Positions 1 to 8,656 are shown, counted from the stretch's first letter. The stretch is 17,931 nucleotides of DNA from Xanthobacteraceae bacterium (GCA_030037105.1 JASHRY010000239.1:1-17931); one strand, 5' to 3'. Notes: generated by a model from the letters alone, not told the origin. A program made the numbers and translations.

Positions 1-500
1 GCGGCGAATTGGTCGTCACCTCGCTGGTCGAAACCGCGATGGCGCTCAACTACCGATTTCGCACCGGCGACTTTGTCTACTTTACGGACGAGCCTTGCGT
101 CTGCGGGCGCACGTCGCGGCGGTTGCTCAGTATCGAAACCCGTCTCGACGACATGCGAAAGATCCGTGGAATAAATGTTTGGGCGTCGGCCGTGGAGGAA
201 CTTTTGCAAAAGATTCCCGGCTGCGGTGATGAGTTCGAACTAAAGCTTCATCGCAAGAACGAAATGGACGATGTTTTAGTACGGGCAGAAGCTAAACCGG
301 AAATTGAAGCGAGCACTTATAGGGATTTGGCGGCGTCCATTGAAAAGACTCTTCGCGCTAGCTTTACGATCCGGCTGGAGGTCGAGGTTGTGCCGCCCAA
401 CACGCTGCCAAGATACGAGTTGAAGGCGAAACGTTGGATCGATTTGCGCGACGTCAAGAACGTCCAAACGACAGCGCGTGAGCAAGGAGACAAATCATGA
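1..500 (+). CDS. Phenylacetate-CoA ligase-like (PaaK family) adenylate-forming enzyme, C-terminal part
   Basis: The gene enters from the left edge; about 165 C-terminal residues are visible. They show the end of an ANL-superfamily acyl-CoA ligase of the PaaK type: GELV, the RTGD hinge-region motif, a CVCGRT cysteine pair typical of phenylacetate-CoA ligases, then DDMRKIRGINVW leading into the small C-terminal domain. Family members join an aromatic or other carboxylic acid to CoA using ATP in the cytoplasm. The stop codon overlaps the ATG of the binding-protein gene (ATGA at 497-500), so the two are cotranscribed. The position beside an importer suggests that it activates the imported acid; the substrate is unknown. 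The start lies outside the window. Confidence 0.85.
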   Translation, partial: GELVVTSLVETAMALNYRFRTGDFVYFTDEPCVCGRTSRRLLSIETRLDDMRKIRGINVWASAVEELLQKIPGCGDEFELKLHRKNEMDDVLVRAEAKPEIEASTYRDLAASIEKTLRASFTIRLEVEVVPPNTLPRYELKAKRWIDLRDVKNVQTTAREQGDKS

Positions 501-1624
501 CAAAAGCGCAGAGAATTGCTGTCGTGTTGGCAGCGGTTGATTTATTGGCAACGCCGGCGCTAAGCGCCGAGGTGGAAGTTGGCTTTCCAGCACCGGTGAC
601 CGGACCGGGAGCGGAAATCGGCGTCTATGCAGTTGCTGGCGCAAAGCTTGCGGTCGAGGAGATCGATCGTACCGGTGCCGTTGGCGCAAATAAGATCAAG
701 TTGATTGTCGAGGATGGTGCTTGCTCTCCCGCCGGCGCATCGGCAGCCACCGAGCGCCTCATTTCAGAGGAGAAGGTCGTCGCACTGCTTGGAGCGGTAT
801 GCAGTAGCGCGACCATGGCGGCGAGTGAAGTGGCACAGCGTGAGAAAATTCCGATGGTCGTCGGCATTTCCAGCGCGGATCAGATTACCCAGCGTGGCTA
901 TCAATATATCTTCAGAACGACGCCATCCAACTCCGCCATTGTCGATGTTTTTGCGGATTATTTGCTGAAGCATGCAAAACCGCAGAGAATGGCATTCATC
1001 TTTGAGCAAACTGACTGGGGCCAGGGTGGCGCAAATTTGCTGCGCAAGAAGGTGGAAGCAGCCGGCGTCCAGGTTGTCGGATTTGAAGGGGTGCCACGGA
1101 CGGTGCAAAACTTCGTACCGATGCTCACGAAGCTGAAGGAAGCAAAGCCGGATGCGACGCTCATCCTGTTGCTTGAGCCGCAAGCTCTGCAAGTTGTGCG
1201 ACAATCGAATGAAGTCGGCCTCAAGACTCGTTGGCTCGGCTTCCAGACTGTGTCGGGCACCGACTTCATCAACAAGGTCCCGACCCAGGTCGATGGTCTG
1301 CTGGCGCACAGCGTATTCGAGCCGAAATCGTCAGATCCTATGATTGCAAAGTTCGTTGAACAGTACAAAAAAGAGAACGGGCATGCACCCGACCCCTATG
1401 CCGCCATGGCCTACGACGCTGTCGTAGTTCTCGCGGCGGCCATCAAATCCGCTGAAAAAAAATCGGAGGCCATTAAGCCCGAGGCCATTAAGGATGCGTT
1501 GAAGGACCTCAAAAACATTCCCGGTGTGACCGGCAGCACGACGTTCGACAAGAACGGGCAGGCTTCCAAAACCGGTTACGTCATCGTGTGGCACGATCGG
1601 AAGCGCGAGATCGTGTGGCCTTGA
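497..1624 (+). CDS. ABC transporter substrate-binding protein, branched-chain amino acid/aromatic type (LivJ/LivK-like)
   Basis: A 375-residue periplasmic binding protein of the Peripla_BP_6 family. It starts with a signal peptide (MTKAQR, a hydrophobic stretch, then ALSA before EVEVGF), and has the standard opening GFPAPVTGPGAEIG...GAKLAVEEI, then KIKLIVEDGACSPAGA, AVCSSATMAAS and the FIFEQTDWGQGG lobe. It delivers substrate to the LivHMGF-type importer encoded just downstream. It overlaps the ligase gene by 4 bases, and the permease follows after about 75 bases. Family members bind branched-chain amino acids, amides, benzoates and other aromatics; sequence alone does not settle the ligand. 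Near residues 325-335 a 15-base unit is tandemly duplicated (EAIKP EAIKD). Confidence 0.93.
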   Translation: MTKAQRIAVVLAAVDLLATPALSAEVEVGFPAPVTGPGAEIGVYAVAGAKLAVEEIDRTGAVGANKIKLIVEDGACSPAGASAATERLISEEKVVALLGAVCSSATMAASEVAQREKIPMVVGISSADQITQRGYQYIFRTTPSNSAIVDVFADYLLKHAKPQRMAFIFEQTDWGQGGANLLRKKVEAAGVQVVGFEGVPRTVQNFVPMLTKLKEAKPDATLILLLEPQALQVVRQSNEVGLKTRWLGFQTVSGTDFINKVPTQVDGLLAHSVFEPKSSDPMIAKFVEQYKKENGHAPDPYAAMAYDAVVVLAAAIKSAEKKSEAIKPEAIKDALKDLKNIPGVTGSTTFDKNGQASKTGYVIVWHDRKREIVWP

Positions 1625-1699
1625 TCGAAAACGGCGCTGCCACGGCTAAAGTGACCGCGGCGGGTGCCCTTTCCCACCCCGGTAAAGCTGATCCATTCC

Positions 1700-2560
1700 A
1701 TGTTTGACGTTCTGTTACAGCAACTCGTCAATGGCATCGTGATCGGCGGTGTTTACAGTCTGCTGGGACTTGGATTGAGCTTGATCTACGTCGTTGTGCG
1801 GCTTGTCAATTTTGCGCACGGCGATCTTGTCATGATCGGCGCCTTTGCGACCTATTACGTCTTGAACCTAACCGGAAGCCTGTTTTTTGGCGCCGTTGCC
1901 GCGGTTTTGATCGTGATCGTTGCGTCGGTTATCTTGCAGCGCATCGCCGTCCAACCACTGTGGCATTCGCCGCGGGTGATGCCGCTGATCGCAACCATCG
2001 GCATCTCCATCGCTGTCAGCAATTTGGTGAGGGTGTTCATCGGCCCGAATCCCGTTCTCGTTAATACGTCGCTGAGCCGTGAGCTGATTGCGCTTGGGCC
2101 TGTGACGATTTCGTTGCACCGGTTGATCGTTCTTTTTGTGGCGATCGCTGCCGTGGCTTGCGTTGCTTTATTCTTACAGAAAACCTGGACGGGTATCGGC
2201 CTTCGGGCGCTTATGGAAAATGAGATTGGCGCGCAACTGGTCGGCGTCAATCCTCGCGGCGCCGCGGTCCTCACATTTGGCGTTGCTGGGGCCGCCGCTG
2301 GCTTGGCGGGCGCCTTGTCCACGCCATTGGTCATTTTGGCGCCATCCATGGGCGTAGAACTAACATTGCGAGGTTTTGCGGTCCTCGTACTTGGTGGTCT
2401 CGGTAATATTTGGGGCGTCATTTTAAGTGGCCCCATCATTGGTATTGCCGAAAGTTTATCAGCCGCCTTCTTTCCAAGCGGCTTTCAAAATTTATTTGTT
2501 TTCGCATTTATGATTATTGTTCTCATCCTGCGGCCTAACGGACTGTTTGGGAATCGGTAG
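1700..2560 (+). CDS. livH: Branched-chain amino acid-type ABC transporter permease (LivH-like)
   Basis: A 286-residue polytopic inner-membrane protein of the LivH family. It begins MFDVLLQQLVNGIVIGGVYSL, the usual LivH opening, followed by LVNFAHGDLVMIGAF and, near the C-terminus, LRGFAVLVLGGLGNIWG and ending LRPNGLFG, all family hallmarks. I chose the ATG at 1700 because it matches the family N-terminus; an in-frame GTG at 1664 would add 12 residues, and neither start has a strong ribosome binding site. It forms the membrane channel with the LivM protein encoded 3 bases downstream. Gene symbol by family only; the substrate need not be an amino acid. Confidence 0.92.
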   Translation: MFDVLLQQLVNGIVIGGVYSLLGLGLSLIYVVVRLVNFAHGDLVMIGAFATYYVLNLTGSLFFGAVAAVLIVIVASVILQRIAVQPLWHSPRVMPLIATIGISIAVSNLVRVFIGPNPVLVNTSLSRELIALGPVTISLHRLIVLFVAIAAVACVALFLQKTWTGIGLRALMENEIGAQLVGVNPRGAAVLTFGVAGAAAGLAGALSTPLVILAPSMGVELTLRGFAVLVLGGLGNIWGVILSGPIIGIAESLSAAFFPSGFQNLFVFAFMIIVLILRPNGLFGNR

Positions 2561-2563
2561 CCG

Positions 2564-3565
2564 ATGGATCGAGCTCTTTCCTTTCGAAATATTTTGCTCA
2601 GTTTGGCTATCTGGGTTCTGTTCGTGGCGCTCATGGCCTTGGTAGGTGGTGACTACTATGACCACGTCATGATCTTGACGAGCCTCATTGCCATCGCCGC
2701 CATCGGCTTTGACGTTCTATTCGGCGTGGCGGGGCAGGCGGCCATCGCTCAAGGTGCGTTTTTCAGCATTGGTGCCTACACTTCCGCTCTGCTCGTTAAG
2801 CGGGTTGGACTGACCCCCTTCGTTGCCATCTTCATCGCCATGCTCCTCAACATGGGGTTGGCTGTGTTTGTCGCGCTTCCCGCGGTGCGGGTTAAGGGCG
2901 AATATCTGCTTTTGCTGAGTCTTGGTTTTGCGGCTGTCACATATGAATTGCTACTGAATTTAGTGGACCTGACCGGTGGTCCAATGGGCTTGAGCGGGAT
3001 TCCATCGCTTGGCCAGTATCATCTATTCGGACTATCGATTGATCTTGACCGCAAATCTCAATTCATTTGGCTAGTCGGCTTTGCGGTCGTGGTTGCCATT
3101 GGCCTTGCCGCTGCTCTGCGGCAGTCGTCGGTAGGCCGAACCTTCCGTGCGGTGCGTGACGATCCTGAGGTCGCGGCCGCCACGGGAATAAACGTCGTCT
3201 CGGTGCTGATTGTCGCCTTCGCTATAAGCGCTGCTTTCGCAAGTGTCGCCGGCAGTTTATATGCGCACTATCTGCGCATCCTCGATCCGGGCTCGTTCAC
3301 CATTCTCCTGTCGGTCGAGATCTTGTTGATGTGTGTCATCGGCGGGCGCGATTCGACGTGGGGGCCTCTGTTTGGTGCATTCCTGGTGGCGGGATTGCCG
3401 GAAATATTCCGGCCATTCGCCGAATATCGCCTTTTCGTGTTCGGCGTCTGTATCGTCATCGTCATCGTGTTTTTGCCGAACGGTTTGGTAGATCTTCCGC
3501 GAGCGGTTGTCGCACTCGCGCGTCGTTACAAAAAAAGAGGCTTTAATGTTGAAGTTCATCAATGA
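2564..3565 (+). CDS. livM: Branched-chain amino acid-type ABC transporter permease (LivM-like)
   Basis: A 333-residue polytopic permease of the LivM family, with about eight to ten hydrophobic segments. Motifs seen: FGVAGQAAIAQGAFFSIGAY, LPAVRVKGEYLLLLSLGFA, the cytoplasmic coupling segment SSVGRTFRAVRDDPEVAAATGI, and the C-terminal IGGRDSTWGPLFGA...FLPNGL. It pairs with the LivH-like permease to form the transmembrane part of the importer. The ATG lies 3 bases after the livH stop. Its 3' end overlaps the next gene, whose ribosome binding site lies inside livM. Length is normal for a LivM without a fused ATPase domain. Confidence 0.92.
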   Translation: MDRALSFRNILLSLAIWVLFVALMALVGGDYYDHVMILTSLIAIAAIGFDVLFGVAGQAAIAQGAFFSIGAYTSALLVKRVGLTPFVAIFIAMLLNMGLAVFVALPAVRVKGEYLLLLSLGFAAVTYELLLNLVDLTGGPMGLSGIPSLGQYHLFGLSIDLDRKSQFIWLVGFAVVVAIGLAAALRQSSVGRTFRAVRDDPEVAAATGINVVSVLIVAFAISAAFASVAGSLYAHYLRILDPGSFTILLSVEILLMCVIGGRDSTWGPLFGAFLVAGLPEIFRPFAEYRLFVFGVCIVIVIVFLPNGLVDLPRAVVALARRYKKRGFNVEVHQ

Positions 3566-3941
3566 TGAAACCATGCCGACGCACAAGGGATTCTCGCACG
3601 GCGTGTTGGCCCGCGGCACGGAGACGCTTTACATAGCGGGCCAGATAGCGCTTGATCGAAATGGTAACGTCGTCGCGCTCGGCGATATGGTCGGGCAATT
3701 TGCGGCGGCTATTTCTAACTTTTCAAATGTGCTCAAAGCTAGCAACGTGCCGCCAGATCACGTCGTAAAGATCACGATTTTCGTGAAAGACATGTCAGAA
3801 TATTTGAAGCAATCACGCAGGATTGGTGAGGTCTATCGCGCGGTGTTCGGAAAACATTACCCGGCGATGACGATGGTGCAGATCGAAAAGCTCGTGCGGG
3901 AGGAATGTTTGATTGAGATTGAGGGTATCGCAGTCGTATGA
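3546..3941 (+). CDS. RidA/YjgF/YER057c/UK114 family protein lacking the canonical active-site Arg
   Basis: A 131-residue protein of the Rid family, usually trimeric with ligand sites at subunit interfaces. Seen: FSHGVLARGTETLYIAGQIALD, the central DHVVKITIFVKDM and the C-terminal IEIEGIAVV. Classical RidA deaminates reactive enamines and imines with an Arg in a PARS/PART motif; here the segment reads PAMTM, with Met108 in that place, so the enamine deaminase reaction may be absent or altered. Other Rid subfamilies also lack this Arg and often sit in catabolic operons. I chose the ATG at 3546 because AAGAGG lies 5 bases upstream; it overlaps livM by 20 bases. The stop overlaps the next ATG by 4 bases. 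Confidence 0.87.
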   Translation: MLKFINDETMPTHKGFSHGVLARGTETLYIAGQIALDRNGNVVALGDMVGQFAAAISNFSNVLKASNVPPDHVVKITIFVKDMSEYLKQSRRIGEVYRAVFGKHYPAMTMVQIEKLVREECLIEIEGIAVV

Positions 3942-6268
3942 GCTCCAATAACACCGCGATCAAATTCACCCAGCGTGAGTCACGCCGATTCGTGCATGGC
4001 AAGGGTCGGTACATTGCCGATATCCGGCTTCCCGGCACCGCACATGTAGCATTCGTCCGAAGTGAACATCCCCGCGGTCGCATACGTGCGATTCGATGCG
4101 AGTCCGCGACGCGCCATCCCGAAGTGATCGCAGTCATTACTGGTAATGATTTCCATGCAGTCATCGAACCTCGATCGGAGTTTTGCTTTCCAAACCGACG
4201 AATTTTGCCGACTCGTGAAGTTCATTTTCAGGGGCAGGAAGTTGCCGCTGTTTTAGCCACTACTGAGGAAGCGGCCGAAGCAGCCGCAGGTCTTGTCGAG
4301 GTTGAAATTGAGCGGCTGCCTGTTGCCGGAGACCTGGAAGATGCTGTTCGGGCCGATGCCGCTCTCGTGCATCCAGAATTTCAATCGAACATTTTGGTCG
4401 AGAAAGTTATCGAGAGCGGCGACGTGGCCGAAGCCATGACTGCTTCAGTTAAGCGCGTGCGGCACACGTTTCGAACGGCGCGCGGAATTGGCAATCCGAT
4501 CGAGGGGAGGGGGGTTCTGGCCGCACCGGATCCGACCACGAGTGGGTTGAACGTCTGGATATCATCGCAGATTCCATTCTTGATTCGAGAAAAGCTCGCC
4601 CAACTGATCGGGTTACCTCCGTCGTTACTTCAGATTATCGTGCCTGATATTGGCGGCGGCTTCGGCACGAAGAACGGATTGACGCCGGAAGAAATTATCG
4701 TCGCTTGGCTGTCGCTCAAGTACCAAATGCCTTGCCGGTGGGAGGAAACCTGGGAAGAAGCCTTGCTGACGAGCAGTCACGGACATGAACACCGCTACGA
4801 CATTGAAGTCGGGCTGAACGCGGACGGCATAATCACATTTGTTAAAGCAGAAATCTTTGTTGACATGGGTGCTTTTTCACATTGGCCATGGTCGGCGGCC
4901 CTCGAGCCGATTCAGGCGGCGGGAAGTCTACTTGGGCCGTATAAGGTATCCAACTATTATTGCCGCTCTCTAGGCGTTGCCACCAATAAAGCGCCAATTG
5001 GTCCCTTGCGGGGAGTGGCGCGTCCATCGGCTACCTTTGCGTTTGAACGAATTGTCGACAAAGTTGCGATCGCGCTGAACGAAGATCCAGTGAGTTGGCG
5101 TCGTCGCAATATGGTTCAGTTGGACGATTTTCCTTACCGTTCGGCGAGTAAGCTCGTTTACGACAAAGGATCTTATGTGGAGGCGCTAGATCTCCTCTCC
5201 GAGAGCTTCGAGTATTGCAAGCTGCGGGAGGAACAAAAGCAAGCGCGGGCCCAAGGGCGATTGCTGGGCATCGGAATCGCCTGCTCACTCGAATTGGGCG
5301 GGATCGGCTCATCGATGCCTGTTGCGCCCGGTACCGGAGTAAGGCCCGGAGTCGAAGGCGTAACCGTGCGGATCGATACCAACGGTAACGTCCTCGTCGC
5401 ATCGGGCGTTCCATCCATGGGACAGCAGCCGGAGAGTATGTTCGTCCAGCTTATGCAAAAAGAGTTGGGTGTCGAAGCCGAGAGTGTCACCGTCATCCGT
5501 GATCATGTGGCAGCAGCGAGCTTCTCTGTCGGCGCCTTCGCGGGTCGCGGTGCGGTCATTGTCGGTGGGGCTGCTGCGGAGGCGGCGGCGATGCTTCGCG
5601 AAAAACTCATATTGATCGCTTCTCATGTGCTGCAAGTCGCACCTGCGGATCTGGAGATCAAATCTGGAATAATTTCGTCCCGCTCAAACTATGATAAAAA
5701 GCTCAGTATTAAACAGCTCTCCGAAATAGCGCATTTGAATGCGCATAAGCTGCCGAAAAGCATTGAACCGGGGCTGTCGGTCACATGCTTTTTCGATCCT
5801 AAAAACGGAGTTTTTGCCAACTCGGCTCATGGAGTTTTGGTGGAGGTCGATCCTGAGCTGCTACTAGTTAAAGTGTTACGCTATTTCGCAGTGGTTGATT
5901 GCGGCGAGCGCCTTAATCAGACCGCCGTGGAAGGACAGATTTTGGGCGGCATTGTATATGGCGCAAGCATCGCTCTGGCAGAGCGAATACTTTATGACGA
6001 CGACGGTTGCCTCCTATTCCCTCGTCACCGCACCTATCCTTTGCTGCGTGCCTCTGAGATCGCTGACGTCAACTTACAGTTTCTTCGCACGCCAGCGAAT
6101 AGCCGGACCGGCGCGAAGCCGGTCGGCCAAAGCTCTACAATCACCGCGCCGGCCGCGATCGCAAACGCAGTGGCCGATGCGCTAGTTCCGTTAGGGATCG
6201 ATGTCAATGCTTTGCCGATTACGCCGGATACTCTGCTCGTACCGCCCGATGCCAAAGCGAGAGCTTAA
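3938..6268 (+). CDS. Molybdenum hydroxylase large subunit (xanthine/CO dehydrogenase family), divergent active site
   Basis: A 776-residue molybdopterin-cytosine-dinucleotide-type large subunit. Seen: N-terminal RFVHGKGRYIADIRLPGTAHVAFVRS (the a/b hammerhead domain), GGGFGTK at 239-245, LRGVARPSA at 357-365 where form II enzymes have YRGAGRPEA, GQQ at 495-497 in place of GQG, and a C-terminal AKPVGQSSTITAPAAIANAV. In typical enzymes the last segment reads GVGEAG or GVGESG with the catalytic Glu; here it is Gln731 (codon CAA at 6128-6130). Family members hydroxylate N-heterocycles, aldehydes or purines, oxidise CO, or reduce hydroxybenzoyl-CoA. Its partner FAD and 2Fe-2S subunits are encoded downstream of livGF. 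No XdhC or cox-type maturation gene is in view. It overlaps the RidA gene by 4 bases. Confidence 0.9.
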   Translation: MSSNNTAIKFTQRESRRFVHGKGRYIADIRLPGTAHVAFVRSEHPRGRIRAIRCESATRHPEVIAVITGNDFHAVIEPRSEFCFPNRRILPTREVHFQGQEVAAVLATTEEAAEAAAGLVEVEIERLPVAGDLEDAVRADAALVHPEFQSNILVEKVIESGDVAEAMTASVKRVRHTFRTARGIGNPIEGRGVLAAPDPTTSGLNVWISSQIPFLIREKLAQLIGLPPSLLQIIVPDIGGGFGTKNGLTPEEIIVAWLSLKYQMPCRWEETWEEALLTSSHGHEHRYDIEVGLNADGIITFVKAEIFVDMGAFSHWPWSAALEPIQAAGSLLGPYKVSNYYCRSLGVATNKAPIGPLRGVARPSATFAFERIVDKVAIALNEDPVSWRRRNMVQLDDFPYRSASKLVYDKGSYVEALDLLSESFEYCKLREEQKQARAQGRLLGIGIACSLELGGIGSSMPVAPGTGVRPGVEGVTVRIDTNGNVLVASGVPSMGQQPESMFVQLMQKELGVEAESVTVIRDHVAAASFSVGAFAGRGAVIVGGAAAEAAAMLREKLILIASHVLQVAPADLEIKSGIISSRSNYDKKLSIKQLSEIAHLNAHKLPKSIEPGLSVTCFFDPKNGVFANSAHGVLVEVDPELLLVKVLRYFAVVDCGERLNQTAVEGQILGGIVYGASIALAERILYDDDGCLLFPRHRTYPLLRASEIADVNLQFLRTPANSRTGAKPVGQSSTITAPAAIANAVADALVPLGIDVNALPITPDTLLVPPDAKARA

Positions 6269-6271
6269 TCG

Positions 6272-7057
6272 ATGCTGTTGCGTGTCCGAAATCTGCGAAG
6301 GAGATTTGCCGGCTTAAATGCGGTGGATGGTCTCGACTTCGATCTCAAAGCGCGAACTATCGCAGGCATAATCGGACCGAATGGCGCCGGCAAAACCACT
6401 TTTATTAATATCATTTCCGGAATGATCAAGCCGAATGGCGGGAGCATCGAGTTTATCGGCCGCAAGTTGAACGGCCTATCCGTGGCAGCGACGGCGCGGC
6501 TTGGAATTTCTCGAACATTTCAAAATATCCGACTGTTTCCTTCGCTGACCGTTCTCGATCATTTGCTGCTCGGCAGCCAGCGGGCGACCGTCGGAATTTC
6601 ATATCGACTGTTCGGCGGTGGTTTGGCGCTCCACAGCTCGGAAGAAATCGATGCTCATATCCAGATGCTCCTCGAACTGCTTGATCTGACTGCCGTGAAG
6701 GACAGCAGAGCCATAGCATTGCCGTACGGTATCCAACGCCGCGTCGAAATTGCTCGCGCATTGTCCAGTTTTCCAAAACTGCTTTTGCTCGACGAGCCGA
6801 CAGCGGGAATGTTGCCCAATGAAGCCACGGCAATGATAGCCTTTCTCCGCAATTTGCCGCGGCAATTCGATCTCTCCATTCTGATGACTGAACATAATAT
6901 GCGCGTCGTGATGGAGCTCACCGATCATGTTACGGTTCTTCATCAGGGCCGCCAGATAGCGGATGGAAAACCTTCCGATGTTCTCCGAAGTGAACGCGTG
7001 ATCGAAGCTTATTTGGGGAGAAAATGGGCCAAGAAAGTCGTCCCATCATGCACTTAG
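6272..7057 (+). CDS. livG: ABC transporter ATP-binding protein (LivG-like)
   Basis: A 261-residue ATPase of the branched-chain amino acid transporter class. Seen: Walker A GPNGAGKTT near residue 34, the Q-loop region ISRTFQNIRLF, the signature LPYGIQRRVEIARAL, Walker B LLLLDEPTAGM and the switch histidine in TEHNM. The LPYG form of the signature is normal in LivG proteins. It pairs with the LivF-like protein to drive the importer. The gene starts 3 bases after the hydroxylase large-subunit gene and overlaps livF. Its position between the large and medium hydroxylase subunit genes is unusual. Confidence 0.92.
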   Translation: MLLRVRNLRRRFAGLNAVDGLDFDLKARTIAGIIGPNGAGKTTFINIISGMIKPNGGSIEFIGRKLNGLSVAATARLGISRTFQNIRLFPSLTVLDHLLLGSQRATVGISYRLFGGGLALHSSEEIDAHIQMLLELLDLTAVKDSRAIALPYGIQRRVEIARALSSFPKLLLLDEPTAGMLPNEATAMIAFLRNLPRQFDLSILMTEHNMRVVMELTDHVTVLHQGRQIADGKPSDVLRSERVIEAYLGRKWAKKVVPSCT

Positions 7058-7797
7058 AACTCAAGAACGTTTGCGCCGGATACGGACCCATTCAGGTTTT
7101 GCAGAATGTATCCCTGGAGGTTCGGCCAGGCGAGACGGTAGCCCTGATTGGAAGTAACGGCGCTGGCAAGACAACCACATTGCGGACGATCAGCGGTCTT
7201 ATCCGACCGACCAGCGGCTCAATCGCGTGGAAGGGGCAGGCTCTGATCGATATTCCAGCGCACGCTCTCGTCACGCGAGGGATTGCCCATGTCCCGGAAG
7301 GACGTTGTATCTTTTACAACCTGACCGTTATCGAAAACATTTGGATGGGCGCATATCGATTTAGGAAAGCACGTTCGGTCAAACAGAACCTTGAAAGAGT
7401 CCTTGTTCTATTTCCTCGGTTGCGCGAGCGAGCCAAGCAACGGGCGGGTACGCTGTCGGGTGGCGAGCAGCAAATGCTTGCGCTGGCCCGTGCGCTGATG
7501 TCCACGCCGGATTTACTGATGTTGGATGAGCCGTCGATGGGATTGGCGCCTTTCATGGTCGAACGAATCTTTGAATCGATCGTCGAGATCAGACGTAGTG
7601 GTACAAGCATTCTACTCGTCGAGCAGGATACCGAACTTGCCTTGAGCATTTCCAACCGCGTTTATGTTTTGCAAAATGGAGCGGTTGTCCGGCACGGAGC
7701 CGCGGCCGAATTGCAAAATGACCCAATTATTCAAAATGCCTATTTGGCATCGTCCCCACATGTCCAAACGATCGCCAGTCGCGCGGAGACGATGTAA
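7024..7797 (+). CDS. livF: ABC transporter ATP-binding protein (LivF-like)
   Basis: A 257-residue ATPase, the second nucleotide-binding subunit of the importer. Seen: LELKNVCAGYGPIQVLQNVSL, Walker A GSNGAGKTT, the LivF hallmark GIAHVPEGRCIF, signature LSGGEQQMLALARAL, Walker B LLMLDEPSMGLAP and VEQDTELAL where the family usually has VEQNA. The ATG at 7024 has GGGGAG only 3 bases upstream; an ATG at 7048 (MHLELKNV) fits the family N-terminus better and is an equally good candidate start. Either start overlaps the livG end. The stop lies one base before the FAD-subunit ATG. Confidence 0.92.
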   Translation: MGQESRPIMHLELKNVCAGYGPIQVLQNVSLEVRPGETVALIGSNGAGKTTTLRTISGLIRPTSGSIAWKGQALIDIPAHALVTRGIAHVPEGRCIFYNLTVIENIWMGAYRFRKARSVKQNLERVLVLFPRLRERAKQRAGTLSGGEQQMLALARALMSTPDLLMLDEPSMGLAPFMVERIFESIVEIRRSGTSILLVEQDTELALSISNRVYVLQNGAVVRHGAAAELQNDPIIQNAYLASSPHVQTIASRAETM

Positions 7798-7798
7798 A

Positions 7799-8656
7799 AT
7801 GGATGTTTCATTTTCATATCATACCCCGAAGGCCGTTACCGATGCTATAAGGCTGCTTTCTGAGCATGGAGCGTCGTCTCGACTGTTGGCTGGAGGGCAG
7901 AGTTTGATCCCGGAGTTACGCAAGCGCTTGAACGAAAAGCATGCGATCATTGATCTCGCCCACGTAACCGAGCTCGATTATATTCGAATTGACGGTAGTG
8001 CCTTTCTTATTGGTGCGATGTGCCGTTACGTCACGGCGGCAGAGTCATCGCAGCTTCGCAAGCAGGCGCCATATCTGGCGCAAGTGTTTGGGAGCCTCGC
8101 GTCGCCCGCGATCCGAAATCGCAGTACGATCGGGGGCAATTTGGCGCAGGCCGATAGGCGTTCTAGTACATGCGTGGCCTGTGTCCTTCTCGATGCACAG
8201 GTCACGGTGATGGATGGCACTCAGACAAGGGTTATTCCCATCTCCGATTATCTTCAGGAACGAGTATCGTTCCGTTCGAATCAACTTTTGTGTCAATTGA
8301 AGATTCCGCTTCCCGAGCGCGATATGGGAATTTCCTTTTCTAGTTTTGCAATGCATCCGCACGAGTATCCTTTGATGTCGATAGGCGTGAAGCTGCCGCA
8401 TGACCGGCAGAATCTATTCGGCCCTCGAATTGTCATTGGGGGGGCGACAGGCGTTCCGCAACGCGTACCGCGTCTCGAAGATTTACTGTGTCACCGGCCC
8501 GCCCCCAGCGAACATGAGATCAACGTTTCATTAGAGGGGATTTCGTTCGCGTCAGATTACGGTCCAGCGGCGAGCTATTTGCGCCGCGCGCTAACAGTCC
8601 TCGCCGTCCGCACAATTCGCGCCGCATCATGGAGCAAGTCGACGAACGTGTTATGA
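7799..8656 (+). CDS. Molybdenum hydroxylase FAD-binding medium subunit (CoxM/XdhB-like)
   Basis: A 285-residue FAD subunit of the xanthine/CO dehydrogenase family. Two flavin-binding motifs are plain: AGGQSLIPELRKRL at 31-44 and STIGGNLAQADRRS at about 109-122. The C-terminal region resembles the CO dehydrogenase flavoprotein C-terminal domain. It passes electrons from the iron-sulfur subunit to FAD. I see no insertion with four clustered cysteines, so the extra 4Fe-4S cluster of 4-hydroxybenzoyl-CoA reductase is not evident. I chose the ATG at 7799, one base after the livF stop, because MDVSFSYHTPK matches the family start; an upstream extension would lie inside livF. It ends in an ATGA overlap with the 2Fe-2S gene. 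Confidence 0.9.
   Translation: MDVSFSYHTPKAVTDAIRLLSEHGASSRLLAGGQSLIPELRKRLNEKHAIIDLAHVTELDYIRIDGSAFLIGAMCRYVTAAESSQLRKQAPYLAQVFGSLASPAIRNRSTIGGNLAQADRRSSTCVACVLLDAQVTVMDGTQTRVIPISDYLQERVSFRSNQLLCQLKIPLPERDMGISFSSFAMHPHEYPLMSIGVKLPHDRQNLFGPRIVIGGATGVPQRVPRLEDLLCHRPAPSEHEINVSLEGISFASDYGPAASYLRRALTVLAVRTIRAASWSKSTNVL

Noticed and set aside
6700..6780. Unusual LivG signature motif (LPYGIQ in place of LSGGQ) as a defect
   Set aside because: LPYG forms are common in LivG proteins and the rest of the ATPase motifs are intact.
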